Below are positions 17,764-26,125 of a stretch of 64,000 nt of DNA, piece by piece. This DNA is from Chitinophaga pendula (lineage in GTDB: Bacteria; Bacteroidota; Bacteroidia; Chitinophagales; Chitinophagaceae), in the NCBI RefSeq assembly GCF_020386615.1, contig NZ_CP077769.1:6621501-6685500 (forward strand), in the 5' to 3' direction. The number at the start of each line of letters is the position of its first letter. The first letter of the stretch is position 1. The notes beneath the pieces were generated by a model. The model saw only the letters and a program-made list of their open reading frames with translations. It was not told the DNA's origin and did no database searches. Made by a program: the position numbers and the translations under genes.

Positions 17764-18621
17764 CTACTGCTTATACACAAAGATCACCTGATCCTTTACT
17801 TCTGTCTTGATATGTAAGGCTACTTCCATCGTTTGCAGGAATTGGTTGATATCCCTGATCTTCAGGTCTCCACTTAATGATAGTTGTTGCAGGGAAGGGT
17901 CGGCAAATTGCATTTCCATACCATAATAGCGTTGGATGAAAACGGCTACTTCCGCCATAGAAGTACCATTGAAGTGGAAAGAGTGATTGGTCCAGTTGCT
18001 GAACCGCTCTACGTGTTGCTGGTGTTTGATACTATAATCGCGGCCTTTGATCTCTACCACATCGCCGGGAGCCATCACGATCGGTTGCTTATGCAGGCTG
18101 AGCAACTCTTTGGAACTTAACTGTACCTTACCTTCATTCAGGGCGATGGATGCTTTTTCTGTGCGGTTATTCACATTGAACTTCGTACCTAACACTTCTA
18201 TCCGCAGATCGTTGGAGTGAACGATAAACCGGCTGTCGGACTTGGTATGGGTGACTTCAAAATAAGCCTCTCCGCTCAACCATACTTCCCGGCTGCTGCT
18301 ATTCCACCGTGGCGGATAGCGTAGGGAGGAGTGAGCGCTCAATACTACGACAGAACCATCCGGTAAGGTCACCCTTTCTATATTACCATAATTAGTACGA
18401 CGCTCCTGCCAGGCAAACTGCCAGGTCCAGATGCCATATCCCAATAATAGCAGGATGACACTGTAGACGGTCATCGCCATCAGGCGTTTCCGCCTGCGAT
18501 GAACAGTACGGTCCGCAATACCATAATAGATAGCCTGCCAGCTATGCCTTACCTGCTCCGGATCAGGAGCGGCAGGTTTATTAAATCGGAATGGCCAGTT
18601 ATCGGATGGCTGTTCGTCCAT
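17764..18621 (-). CDS. FecR family anti-sigma factor
   Basis: 285 residues. A cytoplasmic N-terminal part of about 65 residues is followed by one membrane segment (LMAMTVYSVILLLLGYGIW) and a periplasmic FecR domain: VTLPDGSVVVLSAHSSLRYP, WLSGEAYFEVTHTKSDSRFI, LGTKFNVNNRTEKASIALNE. The C-terminal ~75 residues resemble the DUF4974 type that contacts the STN domain of the transporter (SGDLKIRDINQFLQTMEVAL). It would hold the ECF sigma factor inactive until the SusC above signals ligand. It lies between the sigma gene and susC; the 190-bp gap before susC suggests a sigma-dependent promoter there. Confidence 0.94.
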   Translation of the reverse strand: MDEQPSDNWPFRFNKPAAPDPEQVRHSWQAIYYGIADRTVHRRRKRLMAMTVYSVILLLLGYGIWTWQFAWQERRTNYGNIERVTLPDGSVVVLSAHSSLRYPPRWNSSSREVWLSGEAYFEVTHTKSDSRFIVHSNDLRIEVLGTKFNVNNRTEKASIALNEGKVQLSSKELLSLHKQPIVMAPGDVVEIKGRDYSIKHQQHVERFSNWTNHSFHFNGTSMAEVAVFIQRYYGMEMQFADPSLQQLSLSGDLKIRDINQFLQTMEVALHIKTEVKDQVIFVYKQ

Positions 18622-18688
18622 AATGCTGCTTTTTCTCTAAGACACGTAGTCTGAAAAAATATACTCAGCCAGGCAAAAAAAATTGAAA

Positions 18689-19282
18689 TTAAATGACGAG
18701 GAAGCCAAAAAAGGAGGATAATCCCATCTTTCGCAGGGAAGTAATGGCTCGCTGCACCAGGTTGAGTGCACTTTGATAGTTCAGGTGCATGATCTGAGCG
18801 ATCTGCTCATAAGAGAGGTCTTCGAAATACCGCAGATAGATAATCTCCCGCTGGCGCTGGGGTAACTGGTTGAGTGCCAGTTGTATCTTTTGACGCATGG
18901 CCTGGTCGGTCTCCTGCTCTACCAATATATCTTCCTGTGAAAAGACGATATCGGGTGTCCGGTTAAACTGTACCTGCAGCCAGTTGCTTTTTAACTGTCT
19001 TAACTGGTTTAATACCTGGTTACGAAGTGCCCGCAGCAGGTAAGCCTTTACATTTTGTATGGGCCGGATACGTTGGCGTTTCAGCCAGAGACGAATGAAT
19101 AACTCTTGCACCGCATCCTCAGCCAGTGCCGGCTCCTGGAGCATGCGTAACGCATATTGATACAGCGAACCGTACATATACTGATGGATTTCAGCAAATG
19201 CCTCCTGGCTCCCGGAAAGGAACATATTCCACTTTTCCAGCAGCTGCTGTAGGTTCGTTATTTCTGGATCAGGGATCAGCAC
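18689..19282 (-). CDS. RNA polymerase ECF-type sigma-70 factor
   Basis: 197 residues starting at GTG 19282. Region 2 is at about 25-90 (LYQYALRMLQEPALAEDAVQ and ELFIRLWLKR). Region 4 is at about 130-185 (LNQLPQRQREIIYLRYFEDL, SYEQIAQIMHLNYQSALNLV). This is the Bacteroidota FecI-like group paired with FecR anti-sigma factors, and fecR starts 67 bp downstream. Its expected target is the susC promoter region at 17573-17763 and possibly its own promoter. The C-terminus ends with a hydrophobic SSFFGFLVI that is common in this group. Confidence 0.95.
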   Translation of the reverse strand: MLIPDPEITNLQQLLEKWNMFLSGSQEAFAEIHQYMYGSLYQYALRMLQEPALAEDAVQELFIRLWLKRQRIRPIQNVKAYLLRALRNQVLNQLRQLKSNWLQVQFNRTPDIVFSQEDILVEQETDQAMRQKIQLALNQLPQRQREIIYLRYFEDLSYEQIAQIMHLNYQSALNLVQRAITSLRKMGLSSFFGFLVI

Positions 19283-19496
19283 TGTACAGGATGACTAATT
19301 AATGGCATAAAAAATACTCATTTATTCTTGATATCTATGCTATTTTATTAGTTACAGGCCTCAGATGGGCATTTTACTATTGTTATAAGCTAAAAAAATA
19401 AAGGGACAATACCAGCTGGATTTATCAGTGCCCCTTTTTTTCTTGAATAATTATTGCGCGCTGAGTATCTTTTTCGAAATTTAGTGTCTTTATACC

Positions 19497-20690
19497 ATGA
19501 TCAACCAACTAAATACGCAGCGGATATTATCTATCGATGCCTTACGTGGTATCACCATATTGGTAATGATATTTGTAAATGAAGTGGCCGGCGTCGGTGG
19601 GATCCCTCCTTGGATGAAACATATGCCGGCAGATGCGGATGCTATGACCTTTGTGGATGTCGTGTTCCCTTCTTTCCTGTTTATTGTAGGTATGTCCATC
19701 CCTTTTGCGATTAACAATCGTATAGCCAAAGGGGATAACGTCTGGCAATTGCAGATACATATTATATGGAGAACGATAGGTTTGCTGGTGCTCGGTGTCT
19801 TTATGGTCAATACGGAAGGAGGATATAATGAGGCTGCTATGGGTATGTCTATATCGCTTTGGGCGTTCTTGTTTTATGTATCAGCAATATTGGTATGGAA
19901 TGTCTATACATTTAAGAATAAGATCTTTACCTACATCTGCAAAGCCGCCGGCGTGATCGGATTGGTATCGCTGGCGGCTATTTACCGTGCCGGAGAGTCG
20001 GGTACAGCATATATGCAGCCGCATTGGTGGGGTATTCTCGGATTGATAGGGTGGGCCTATTTGGCGAGTAGCTTGTTGTATCAGTTATGGAGAGGGCGTA
20101 TCTGGGGATTGTTTTTATCGATAGTGATCTGTACGGGTATCTATATAATTGGCAGCTGGCCGGGTGCTGATGCTGCGGGCCTGGGATGGACTGAGATGCT
20201 GAAAGGGCATGCTGCCCATACTTCCATTGTACTGAGCGGAATGGTATTATCGCTTATTTTCTTTGATCAGCAGAAAGCGCGTACGTCGCAACAACGTTTT
20301 ACACAGGCATTCGTTTTCACTGCGGTATTATTCATCGCGGGCTATGTATTACGGCCGTATTATACCATCTCCAAGATTTGGGCTACCCCTACCTGGTGTT
20401 TTTACAGTGCCGGCATATGCAGCCTGCTGTTCGCGTTCCTCTACTGGCTGATAGACCTGCAAAAGCAGAGCAGTTGGACCAGCTTCCTGCGTCCTGCCGC
20501 TGCTAATCCCTTACTCATTTACATTCTGCCAGGGATACTGTATAACCTTTGGCATATTCTGCATATCAGCTTTCCGCCCGAAATGTTCCGCTACGGCCTT
20601 CCGGGCATCATCTGGTGCGCAGCATATGCCATACTGCTGATGTGGGTTGTAAAAGGACTAAACAAACTGAAGATAAGATTGCAGCTATAA
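19497..20690 (+). CDS. HGSNAT/DUF5009-like multi-pass membrane acyltransferase-like protein
   Basis: 397 residues with about ten predicted membrane segments. The N-terminus ILSIDALRGITILVMIFVNE, followed by DVVFPSFLFIVGMSIPFAI, is the signature of heparan-alpha-glucosaminide N-acetyltransferase-like and DUF5009 proteins. The human relative acetylates glucosamine ends across a membrane; bacterial members are suspected to modify sugars, but which ones is not known. The catalytic His of the human enzyme cannot be placed with confidence here. The 3' end overlaps the stop region of the convergent cupin gene by 6 bp, so there is no room for a terminator. Confidence 0.82.
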   Translation: MINQLNTQRILSIDALRGITILVMIFVNEVAGVGGIPPWMKHMPADADAMTFVDVVFPSFLFIVGMSIPFAINNRIAKGDNVWQLQIHIIWRTIGLLVLGVFMVNTEGGYNEAAMGMSISLWAFLFYVSAILVWNVYTFKNKIFTYICKAAGVIGLVSLAAIYRAGESGTAYMQPHWWGILGLIGWAYLASSLLYQLWRGRIWGLFLSIVICTGIYIIGSWPGADAAGLGWTEMLKGHAAHTSIVLSGMVLSLIFFDQQKARTSQQRFTQAFVFTAVLFIAGYVLRPYYTISKIWATPTWCFYSAGICSLLFAFLYWLIDLQKQSSWTSFLRPAAANPLLIYILPGILYNLWHILHISFPPEMFRYGLPGIIWCAAYAILLMWVVKGLNKLKIRLQL

Positions 20691-21212
20691 TTGCCAAAGC
20701 GATAGCAACGGCCCGTCGCCACCATGAACGGGGTCCGTATCCGGCAGTGGAAGGGCACTAATCCGCTCGTCTGCTGCCGGACGCTCTACGGTCCTACCCC
20801 TCAGAATATCATATTGCTCCTGTCCCGGAGGGTAAGCCCCTACGCAATGGAAATCATGACTGCTACCCAGGTTGCAATGCGCCACACCTGCAGGTATTAC
20901 CAGTACATCTCCCCTGCTAAGCTCCAGTAAGATGCCCTTAGGGCCACCCAGTTGCACCTGGGCCATACCCCCATATATACCCAGTACCTCATGCGAGGTG
21001 CTGTGATAATGATGGAAATCATAAATACCATTACGCCAGTCTCCACCCCAGCCATTGTTACGGAAAAGCTGCTCTATAACTGACGCCGTAGCTTTATCTG
21101 CCTGCAGGGCGCCTTTATATAAGACCACCGGTAATATACTATTAGGGTAAGTGCCGTCATCCTGTAACTTGTAGGTCTGTAGTGCACCGGACAATAGATT
21201 CGTTGTTTTCAT
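20685..21212 (-). CDS. Cupin domain protein (YjlB-like)
   Basis: 175 residues, a single cupin. The first cupin motif is seen as FHHYHSTSHEVLGIYGG (candidate metal ligands His, His, Glu) and the second as GDVLVIPAGVAHCNLGSS (His). The N-terminal NGWGGDWRNGIYDFHHYHS is characteristic of the YjlB-like cupins, whose function is not established. No signal peptide, so cytosolic. The stop overlaps the end of the plus-strand HGSNAT-like gene by 6 bp. Confidence 0.85.
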   Translation of the reverse strand: MKTTNLLSGALQTYKLQDDGTYPNSILPVVLYKGALQADKATASVIEQLFRNNGWGGDWRNGIYDFHHYHSTSHEVLGIYGGMAQVQLGGPKGILLELSRGDVLVIPAGVAHCNLGSSHDFHCVGAYPPGQEQYDILRGRTVERPAADERISALPLPDTDPVHGGDGPLLSLWQL

Positions 21213-21343
21213 ATAGGTCCGATCGTTTTATTCCATAACATTTATATCAAGTCATGTACCATTCGACCGGCTATCAGCTGGTAGCATTTCTACGACGGTT
21301 CAGCCCGTTAGGGTGTGGCGACATCGGACAGCCTGGATCGTTT

Positions 21344-21380
21344 TACAGACCACGCTTGTAGAAATTAATCTACAGACCAC
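21344..21380. promoter_or_regulatory. Paired direct repeat and small inverted repeat
   Basis: TACAGACCAC occurs at 21344-21353 and again at 21371-21380, 27 bp apart. Between and overlapping them is GTAGAAATTAATCTAC (21358-21373), with 5-bp arms GTAGA/TCTAC. It lies in the 280-bp divergent gap between the cupin gene and the small membrane protein, so it could be an operator. Inference only. Confidence 0.3.
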
Positions 21381-21496
21381 CCGCTATCTGCGTGCCTTCC
21401 TCTTAGGGAATGGCAATGGCATCCCGTTTGTAAAATCTGATTACAGTGAACAGGGCTAAAATGATTTCTATTCTCGACTATAAAAAACAACCCCCC

Positions 21497-21736
21497 ATGA
21501 GAAAAATAGCGCTCGCTGCTGTTGCTATCGGCGCCATTCTGGTAATATTAGCACAGTATGCTATAACAAATGATTGGATGTGGTTTAAGGTATTTCATAC
21601 GCTGGGTTTTGCCGGGTATATTTTTATTATTAGCGCAGCGGCGTACTTCTCGCTGGAATTCATCCACCGGATGTCAAGAGACGAGCGGGTGCGCATGCGT
21701 AGGTATGTACCAAAAGAAAGGGAAGAGAATGTATAA
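21497..21736 (+). CDS. Small two-helix membrane protein
   Basis: 79 residues from ATG at 21497. A longer reading starts at GTG 21446 or ATG 21461, but only the ATG at 21497 puts the basic MRK directly before the first helix (IALAAVAIGAILVILAQYA). A second helix (FAGYIFIISAAAYFSLEFI) follows a short aromatic loop (NDWMWFK), and the tail is strongly charged (SRDERVRMRRYVPKEREENV). I do not recognise a family. Followed 38 bp later by another small gene on the same strand. Confidence 0.6.
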   Translation: MRKIALAAVAIGAILVILAQYAITNDWMWFKVFHTLGFAGYIFIISAAAYFSLEFIHRMSRDERVRMRRYVPKEREENV

Positions 21737-21774
21737 TGTGCTGAATTTGTTTACATTTACCGGGCAATAAATGC

Positions 21775-22035
21775 TTGTCAGCTTTGGATAATTTCAATCT
21801 TAAATTTCAATACAAAGGTCAGCCGCATATACTGGAAGTACATCCACAAGGACAAGGCTATAAACAAGTGTATAAGGTTACTATTGCAGAGCATGAAGTA
21901 ACTTTTGAACACGATGAAGACAGCAGCTTGCGTGCCATAGTAGACAAAGGGGCCCACGAGGTGAAGCTGGACGTCGGATTGCTTGAGGAAGTAGCCCGCC
22001 TGATAGAAGATCACCTTATTTCCGGACAGCAGTAA
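21775..22035 (+). CDS. Small conserved-type hypothetical protein
   Basis: 86 residues, soluble and acidic. The pattern DNFNLKFQYKGQPHILEVHP, then YKVTIAEHEVTFEHDEDSSL and a C-terminal helix VGLLEEVARLIEDHLISG, looks like a small beta-strand-rich protein of a type I have seen in Bacteroidota but cannot name. There is no in-frame ATG; TTG at 21775 or TTG at 21784 must be used. The stop is 1 bp from the end of the convergent Kef-type gene. Probably real because its composition is protein-like and the frame is fully used. Confidence 0.55.
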   Translation: MSALDNFNLKFQYKGQPHILEVHPQGQGYKQVYKVTIAEHEVTFEHDEDSSLRAIVDKGAHEVKLDVGLLEEVARLIEDHLISGQQ

Positions 22036-22036
22036 T

Positions 22037-23923
22037 TTACTCTTTAGCTGGCTGTTCCTCTTCCGCCTCTGCAATAAGGCTCTTTTCATCCCATCCGGGG
22101 GATACAGATTCCCATCTTTTTACCTGGTCAGTGGCCATCAGCTTTTCCAACTCTTCGATCCTCTCTTTTACTGTATTGATGTAAAGCTTTTTATCGTCAC
22201 GGATGGCGGATAGTCCTTTCAATGCTTTTTCGTCCTGTTTCAGGAAAGTGCCGGCTGCCCGTTGAGCCTGATAGGCGCGGAAACCTAACATACGTAAAGC
22301 GTCAACTCCCATCCGGAGAGAGGTGTCTACCGTTTCCCGGTAAATATGTATTACCCCCAACTCCATCAGGTCAAAAGTATCGGGGATATGTTCTGCTTTT
22401 ACCAGCATTTGCAGGTTAGGAAAATATTTCCGGACCATCCTGACGACATCCAGCGTCTGTTCCACCGTATCCATCGCGATGATGATCACCTTCGCATCAG
22501 CAGCTCCCGCCGCTGCCAGCAGGTCATACCTGGAAGCATCTCCATAATATACTTTGATGCCGAGATTATGTAGCGCATCTACGCGGTCAGAATCCAGATC
22601 AAGAATAGTCGCCTTTACACCATTGGCACGTAAGAAACGGCCAGTAATATTACCAAAACGCCCGAAGCCGGCGATAATAACGGGATTTTTTTCCTGGATC
22701 TCATCGGCCTCCCGGTCATTCTCCTCCGATCTCGTAAAGCGCGGTTGTACCAGCTTCTCATAAGCCAGCATGATCAACGGTGTAAGTGCCATACTGATCG
22801 CTACCACCGCCGTTAAGATACTGGTAGTCTCCTTGGGAAAGATTTGCGCTTGTAGTGTAAATGATAATAATACGAATGCGAACTCGCCGATCTGAGCAAG
22901 GGCAAATCCGAAAAGTAAATTCTGATCGGTGCTCAGCCGGAAGATTTTACCCAGACAAAGCAATACCAGCGCCTTTAGCACTATTACGCTGGCAACAATA
23001 CCCAATATCAGCCAGGGCTGTGTCAATAATAACTGAAAATCTATTGAGGCGCCTACTGCCATGAAAAATAAACCCAGCAATAATCCTTTAAAAGGTTCTA
23101 TATCGCTCTCCAGCTCATGTCTGTATTCACTATTAGCCAACACTACCCCGCCGAGGAAAGCGCCCAATGCGGGACTTAACCCTACGAGTGTCATTAAGAC
23201 AGATATTGACACGACGATCAGCAAAGCACTGGCAGTAAACAGTTCTCTTACGCGGGTACGTGCTATTACACGCATTAGTGGCCGGATAAGGAATCGTCCT
23301 GCTATAATGATCGTAATCACAGCGCCAAGTACCACCAACGTCTGCGCCCATGCGGGAAGGTGTGCCTGTAAAGTATTGCCATGATCTGCTGTGGCGGGCG
23401 CTGTAGGCGCCAGCAAAGGGAAGATGGCGAGCATCGGGATCACCGCAATATCCTGGAATAGTAATACAGAAAAGGCACTTTGCCCTGCAGCAGTACCCAA
23501 TAGCCCCTTCTCTTTCATACTTTGTAATACAATAGCCGTAGAAGAAAGCGAGAGGATCATGCCCAATGCCAGCGATGCATTGAACGAAAGTCCGCTTAAA
23601 AGGGCGAGCCCACCTGCTATTACAGTGGTAAGTATCACCTGCAGCCCTCCCAGCCCCAGTATGGGAGCCCTTAGCTTCCAGAGCAGATCCGGTTCCAGCT
23701 CAATCCCGATAAGGAACAACATCATCACCACACCAAATTCGGCAAAGTGCATAATGTCTTGCCCCTCTGCACCAATAAATCCCATAATACCAGGACCGAT
23801 GATTACCCCTGCCAGCAAATAGCCCAATACAGAACCTAATCCCAGTTTTTTTGCCAACGGCACAAAAACAATTGCTGCCGTCAGGTATATCATTGCAGTA
23901 AAGAAAAACGAATGCTGGTCCAT
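22037..23923 (-). CDS. CPA2 family K+/H+ antiporter, KefB/KefC-like
   Basis: 628 residues. Residues 1-390 form the Na+/H+-exchanger-type membrane domain with about 12 segments (VLGYLLAGVIIGPGIMGFIG; LALGMILSLSSTAIVLQSMK; LLFQDIAVIPMLAIFPLL; LLLGLFFMAVGASIDFQLLL). A cytosolic RCK/TrkA-N domain begins near 410 with the nucleotide-binding GFGRFGNITGRFLR at 419 and an acidic residue at the end of the next strand (ILDLDSDR). Such proteins release K+ in exchange for protons under electrophile or osmotic stress. The next gene upstream on the strand, 10 bp away, is a KefF/KefG-like flavoprotein, which supports the Kef assignment. The end is 1 bp from a convergent small gene. Confidence 0.93.
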   Translation of the reverse strand: MDQHSFFFTAMIYLTAAIVFVPLAKKLGLGSVLGYLLAGVIIGPGIMGFIGAEGQDIMHFAEFGVVMMLFLIGIELEPDLLWKLRAPILGLGGLQVILTTVIAGGLALLSGLSFNASLALGMILSLSSTAIVLQSMKEKGLLGTAAGQSAFSVLLFQDIAVIPMLAIFPLLAPTAPATADHGNTLQAHLPAWAQTLVVLGAVITIIIAGRFLIRPLMRVIARTRVRELFTASALLIVVSISVLMTLVGLSPALGAFLGGVVLANSEYRHELESDIEPFKGLLLGLFFMAVGASIDFQLLLTQPWLILGIVASVIVLKALVLLCLGKIFRLSTDQNLLFGFALAQIGEFAFVLLSFTLQAQIFPKETTSILTAVVAISMALTPLIMLAYEKLVQPRFTRSEENDREADEIQEKNPVIIAGFGRFGNITGRFLRANGVKATILDLDSDRVDALHNLGIKVYYGDASRYDLLAAAGAADAKVIIIAMDTVEQTLDVVRMVRKYFPNLQMLVKAEHIPDTFDLMELGVIHIYRETVDTSLRMGVDALRMLGFRAYQAQRAAGTFLKQDEKALKGLSAIRDDKKLYINTVKERIEELEKLMATDQVKRWESVSPGWDEKSLIAEAEEEQPAKE

Positions 23924-23933
23924 GCTGTAATTT

Positions 23934-24479
23934 TTATTGGGTTAAAGGAGCGTCGCGTAACTGCTCCAGCCACTGCCGGTATGCACCGGCCTGCGTCCGT
24001 ATGTCTGCCACATCCATCCGGTGGGTGCCTTGCACCACATAAGGAGGCAGATAATGCATATTACAAAGCGCTGCCGTTTGTACATAGGGCAGTAGGAAGG
24101 ATTCCAAAGGGTGGCCATGTTTCGCACCTGGTTGATAAGTGTCCGTAGCGCCTCCGGTACTGAGTACATTACTCATAGACTTACCGACCAGCGAACGACC
24201 GGTATGTCCGTAAGCCCAACCATGCTCCAGGACGAGGTCCTGCCATTGTTTCATCAGTGCAGGAGCGCTATACCAATAAAGAGGGTGCTGGAATAAGATG
24301 ATATCATGCCGGAGCAATAAGGCCTGCTCACGTTTTACATCTACGTTAAAATCGGGATAAGCCTCATACAGATCCTGCACTGTCACTCCTGGTATATGTT
24401 TTGCAGTCTGCAGTAATTGTATTTGTACTCTGGATTTCTCCAAGGCAGGATGCGCAAATAATATAAGTATGTTTGCCAT
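23934..24479 (-). CDS. KefF/KefG-like NAD(P)H oxidoreductase (flavodoxin fold)
   Basis: 181 residues of the NQO/flavodoxin-like fold: ILILFAHPALEKSRVQIQLL at the start, then IILFQHPLYWYSAPALMKQW (FMN and substrate region) and NVLSTGGATDTYQPGAKHGH. In enterobacteria KefF and KefG are ancillary subunits needed for full Kef activity and also act as quinone reductases. The stop is 10 bp before the Kef-type antiporter ATG, so the two form an operon with this gene first. Cytosolic, bound to the membrane through the antiporter. Confidence 0.92.
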   Translation of the reverse strand: MANILILFAHPALEKSRVQIQLLQTAKHIPGVTVQDLYEAYPDFNVDVKREQALLLRHDIILFQHPLYWYSAPALMKQWQDLVLEHGWAYGHTGRSLVGKSMSNVLSTGGATDTYQPGAKHGHPLESFLLPYVQTAALCNMHYLPPYVVQGTHRMDVADIRTQAGAYRQWLEQLRDAPLTQ

Positions 24480-24558
24480 GCAGCCTGCAATTTATGAATA
24501 ATAAAACCTTTTTCCTTGCTACCTTGCAAGGAACCCGGGTCATTAAATTGGGTGTTAT

Positions 24559-26121
24559 ATGTCAGCCTATCCGCCACTAGCGTTATATTTTGATACCTTA
24601 CAGCATGATACTCCTTTGTGGCAACAGCTGATAGATCATTTCCCGGCTTCAGTATATATCACAGCGATGGATGGCTATCGTATCGTTTCTGCCAACGAAC
24701 GGGCGACAGGATTGCTGGGATATACCTTGCAACAGACAGAAAGTAGTATTGCAGATATATTCTCACCGGAAGACTGGAAGCTGTTACTTCCCTCTCTGGA
24801 ACTGCTCAAACGGCAGGAACAATCCTGTATCAATGCGATCCGGCAACTGAAAGCAGAAAATGGCAGCTCCCGTCTGGGTCATATCACGGTATTTATTACC
24901 GGAAGCCCCGATACCGCCTTGCACCTGGTATGGATCATTCAGGATGTTACCGGGCAAATGGAAAAAGGAGAACTGCTCAGGACCACACAGGAACTGGTCT
25001 GCGAAATAGAAGACCTGTTGCAATTCGGAAGCTGGACATGGTGGCCCGAAGATAATAATGTACAATGGTCCGATGGGATCTATAAACTACTCGGATATGA
25101 GAGGACTAGTCTTCCCCGGGAACCCGACTTCAGCCTTTATATGAGCCATGTGTCTGAGGAAGATGCTGACTGGGTAAATGCTGCGCTCTATAAGGCCGTG
25201 AGTCAGAAAGAGCCATTTGAAATGGAGTATGATCTGCTCGACCAGGCGGGCAAACGCAAAAAGATACATGCCAAAGGGAAGTACGTTTATGATCACGAAC
25301 GTAAGCAGGACCGCTTTATCGGCGTATTGAGAGATATCAGTACTGTGTGGCAGCTTGAACAGGATCGGAAAAGATATATCCAGGATCTGCGACGTTCCAA
25401 TAAGGAACTGGAAGAGTTCGCGTATGTAGCCTCCCATGATCTGCAGGAACCCTTACGTAAAATACTGACATTCGGAGATCTACTCAATAATCGCTATCGC
25501 GAACAGCTTGGTAACGATGGCAAACAATATATCGACCGGATGATGAAGGCGTCGCAGCATATGCAACAGCTGATAAATGACCTGCTTACCTTGTCCCGTA
25601 TCTCCAGCAGAAAACCAGATACCACCAGCGTTAAACTGGATGAGGTATTACAGGGGGTACTGGCCGATATGGAAGAAACTATCCGGGAAAATAACGCAGA
25701 AATCATCATACATCCATTACCGGAAATAAAAGGATACCATGTGCAATTCCAGCAGCTGTTCACAAACCTGCTCGGCAATGCTGTCAAATTCCGTGATAAA
25801 GAAAGGCCACCGCGTATTGAGGTCAGCTGCAGAATACTGAATTATCAGGAAGTAGTAGCGCTATTGTTGGATGTGAAACATACCTGGTATGAGATCACAG
25901 TCGCCGACAACGGGATTGGATTCGAGAATATACATAGTCACCGCATCTTCCAGGTATTCCAACGCCTACATGGCAAAACCGAATACCCGGGTACTGGCCT
26001 GGGACTCTCTATCTGTCAGAAAATAATCGAAAATCATGGTGGAAAGATCAGCGCAACCGGCATACCCGGGGAAGGCGCCCGGTTCATCATCCATTTGCCG
26101 GATACCGGCCTTACTGATTAA
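24559..26121 (+). CDS. Cytosolic PAS-domain sensor histidine kinase
   Basis: 520 residues with no membrane segment. PAS 1 is at about 20-135 (VYITAMDGYRIVSANERATG, LLGYTLQQTESSIADIFSPE). PAS 2 with PAC is at about 150-265 (FGSWTWWPEDNNVQWSDGIY, RFIGVLRDIS). A coiled segment leads to the HisKA domain with VASHDLQEPLRKI (phospho-acceptor His293). The HATPase domain has the N box NLLGNAVKF, G1 DNGIGF (450-455) and G2 GTGLGLSI (478-485). No receiver domain and no response regulator lies nearby, so it is an orphan kinase. It is divergent from the Kef operon and its stop is 4 bp from the convergent ClC gene, which suggests but does not prove a link to ion homeostasis. Confidence 0.94.
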   Translation: MSAYPPLALYFDTLQHDTPLWQQLIDHFPASVYITAMDGYRIVSANERATGLLGYTLQQTESSIADIFSPEDWKLLLPSLELLKRQEQSCINAIRQLKAENGSSRLGHITVFITGSPDTALHLVWIIQDVTGQMEKGELLRTTQELVCEIEDLLQFGSWTWWPEDNNVQWSDGIYKLLGYERTSLPREPDFSLYMSHVSEEDADWVNAALYKAVSQKEPFEMEYDLLDQAGKRKKIHAKGKYVYDHERKQDRFIGVLRDISTVWQLEQDRKRYIQDLRRSNKELEEFAYVASHDLQEPLRKILTFGDLLNNRYREQLGNDGKQYIDRMMKASQHMQQLINDLLTLSRISSRKPDTTSVKLDEVLQGVLADMEETIRENNAEIIIHPLPEIKGYHVQFQQLFTNLLGNAVKFRDKERPPRIEVSCRILNYQEVVALLLDVKHTWYEITVADNGIGFENIHSHRIFQVFQRLHGKTEYPGTGLGLSICQKIIENHGGKISATGIPGEGARFIIHLPDTGLTD

Positions 26122-26125
26122 ATCA

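Noticed and set aside
12550..19282. Polysaccharide utilisation locus for a named glycan
   Set aside because: No hydrolase or lyase is encoded in the locus, so no substrate can be assigned.
19400..19445. Terminator with AAAGGG / CCCTTTTTTT arms before the HGSNAT-like gene
   Set aside because: The stem is short and mismatched and it lies upstream of both divergent genes; not listed as a terminator.
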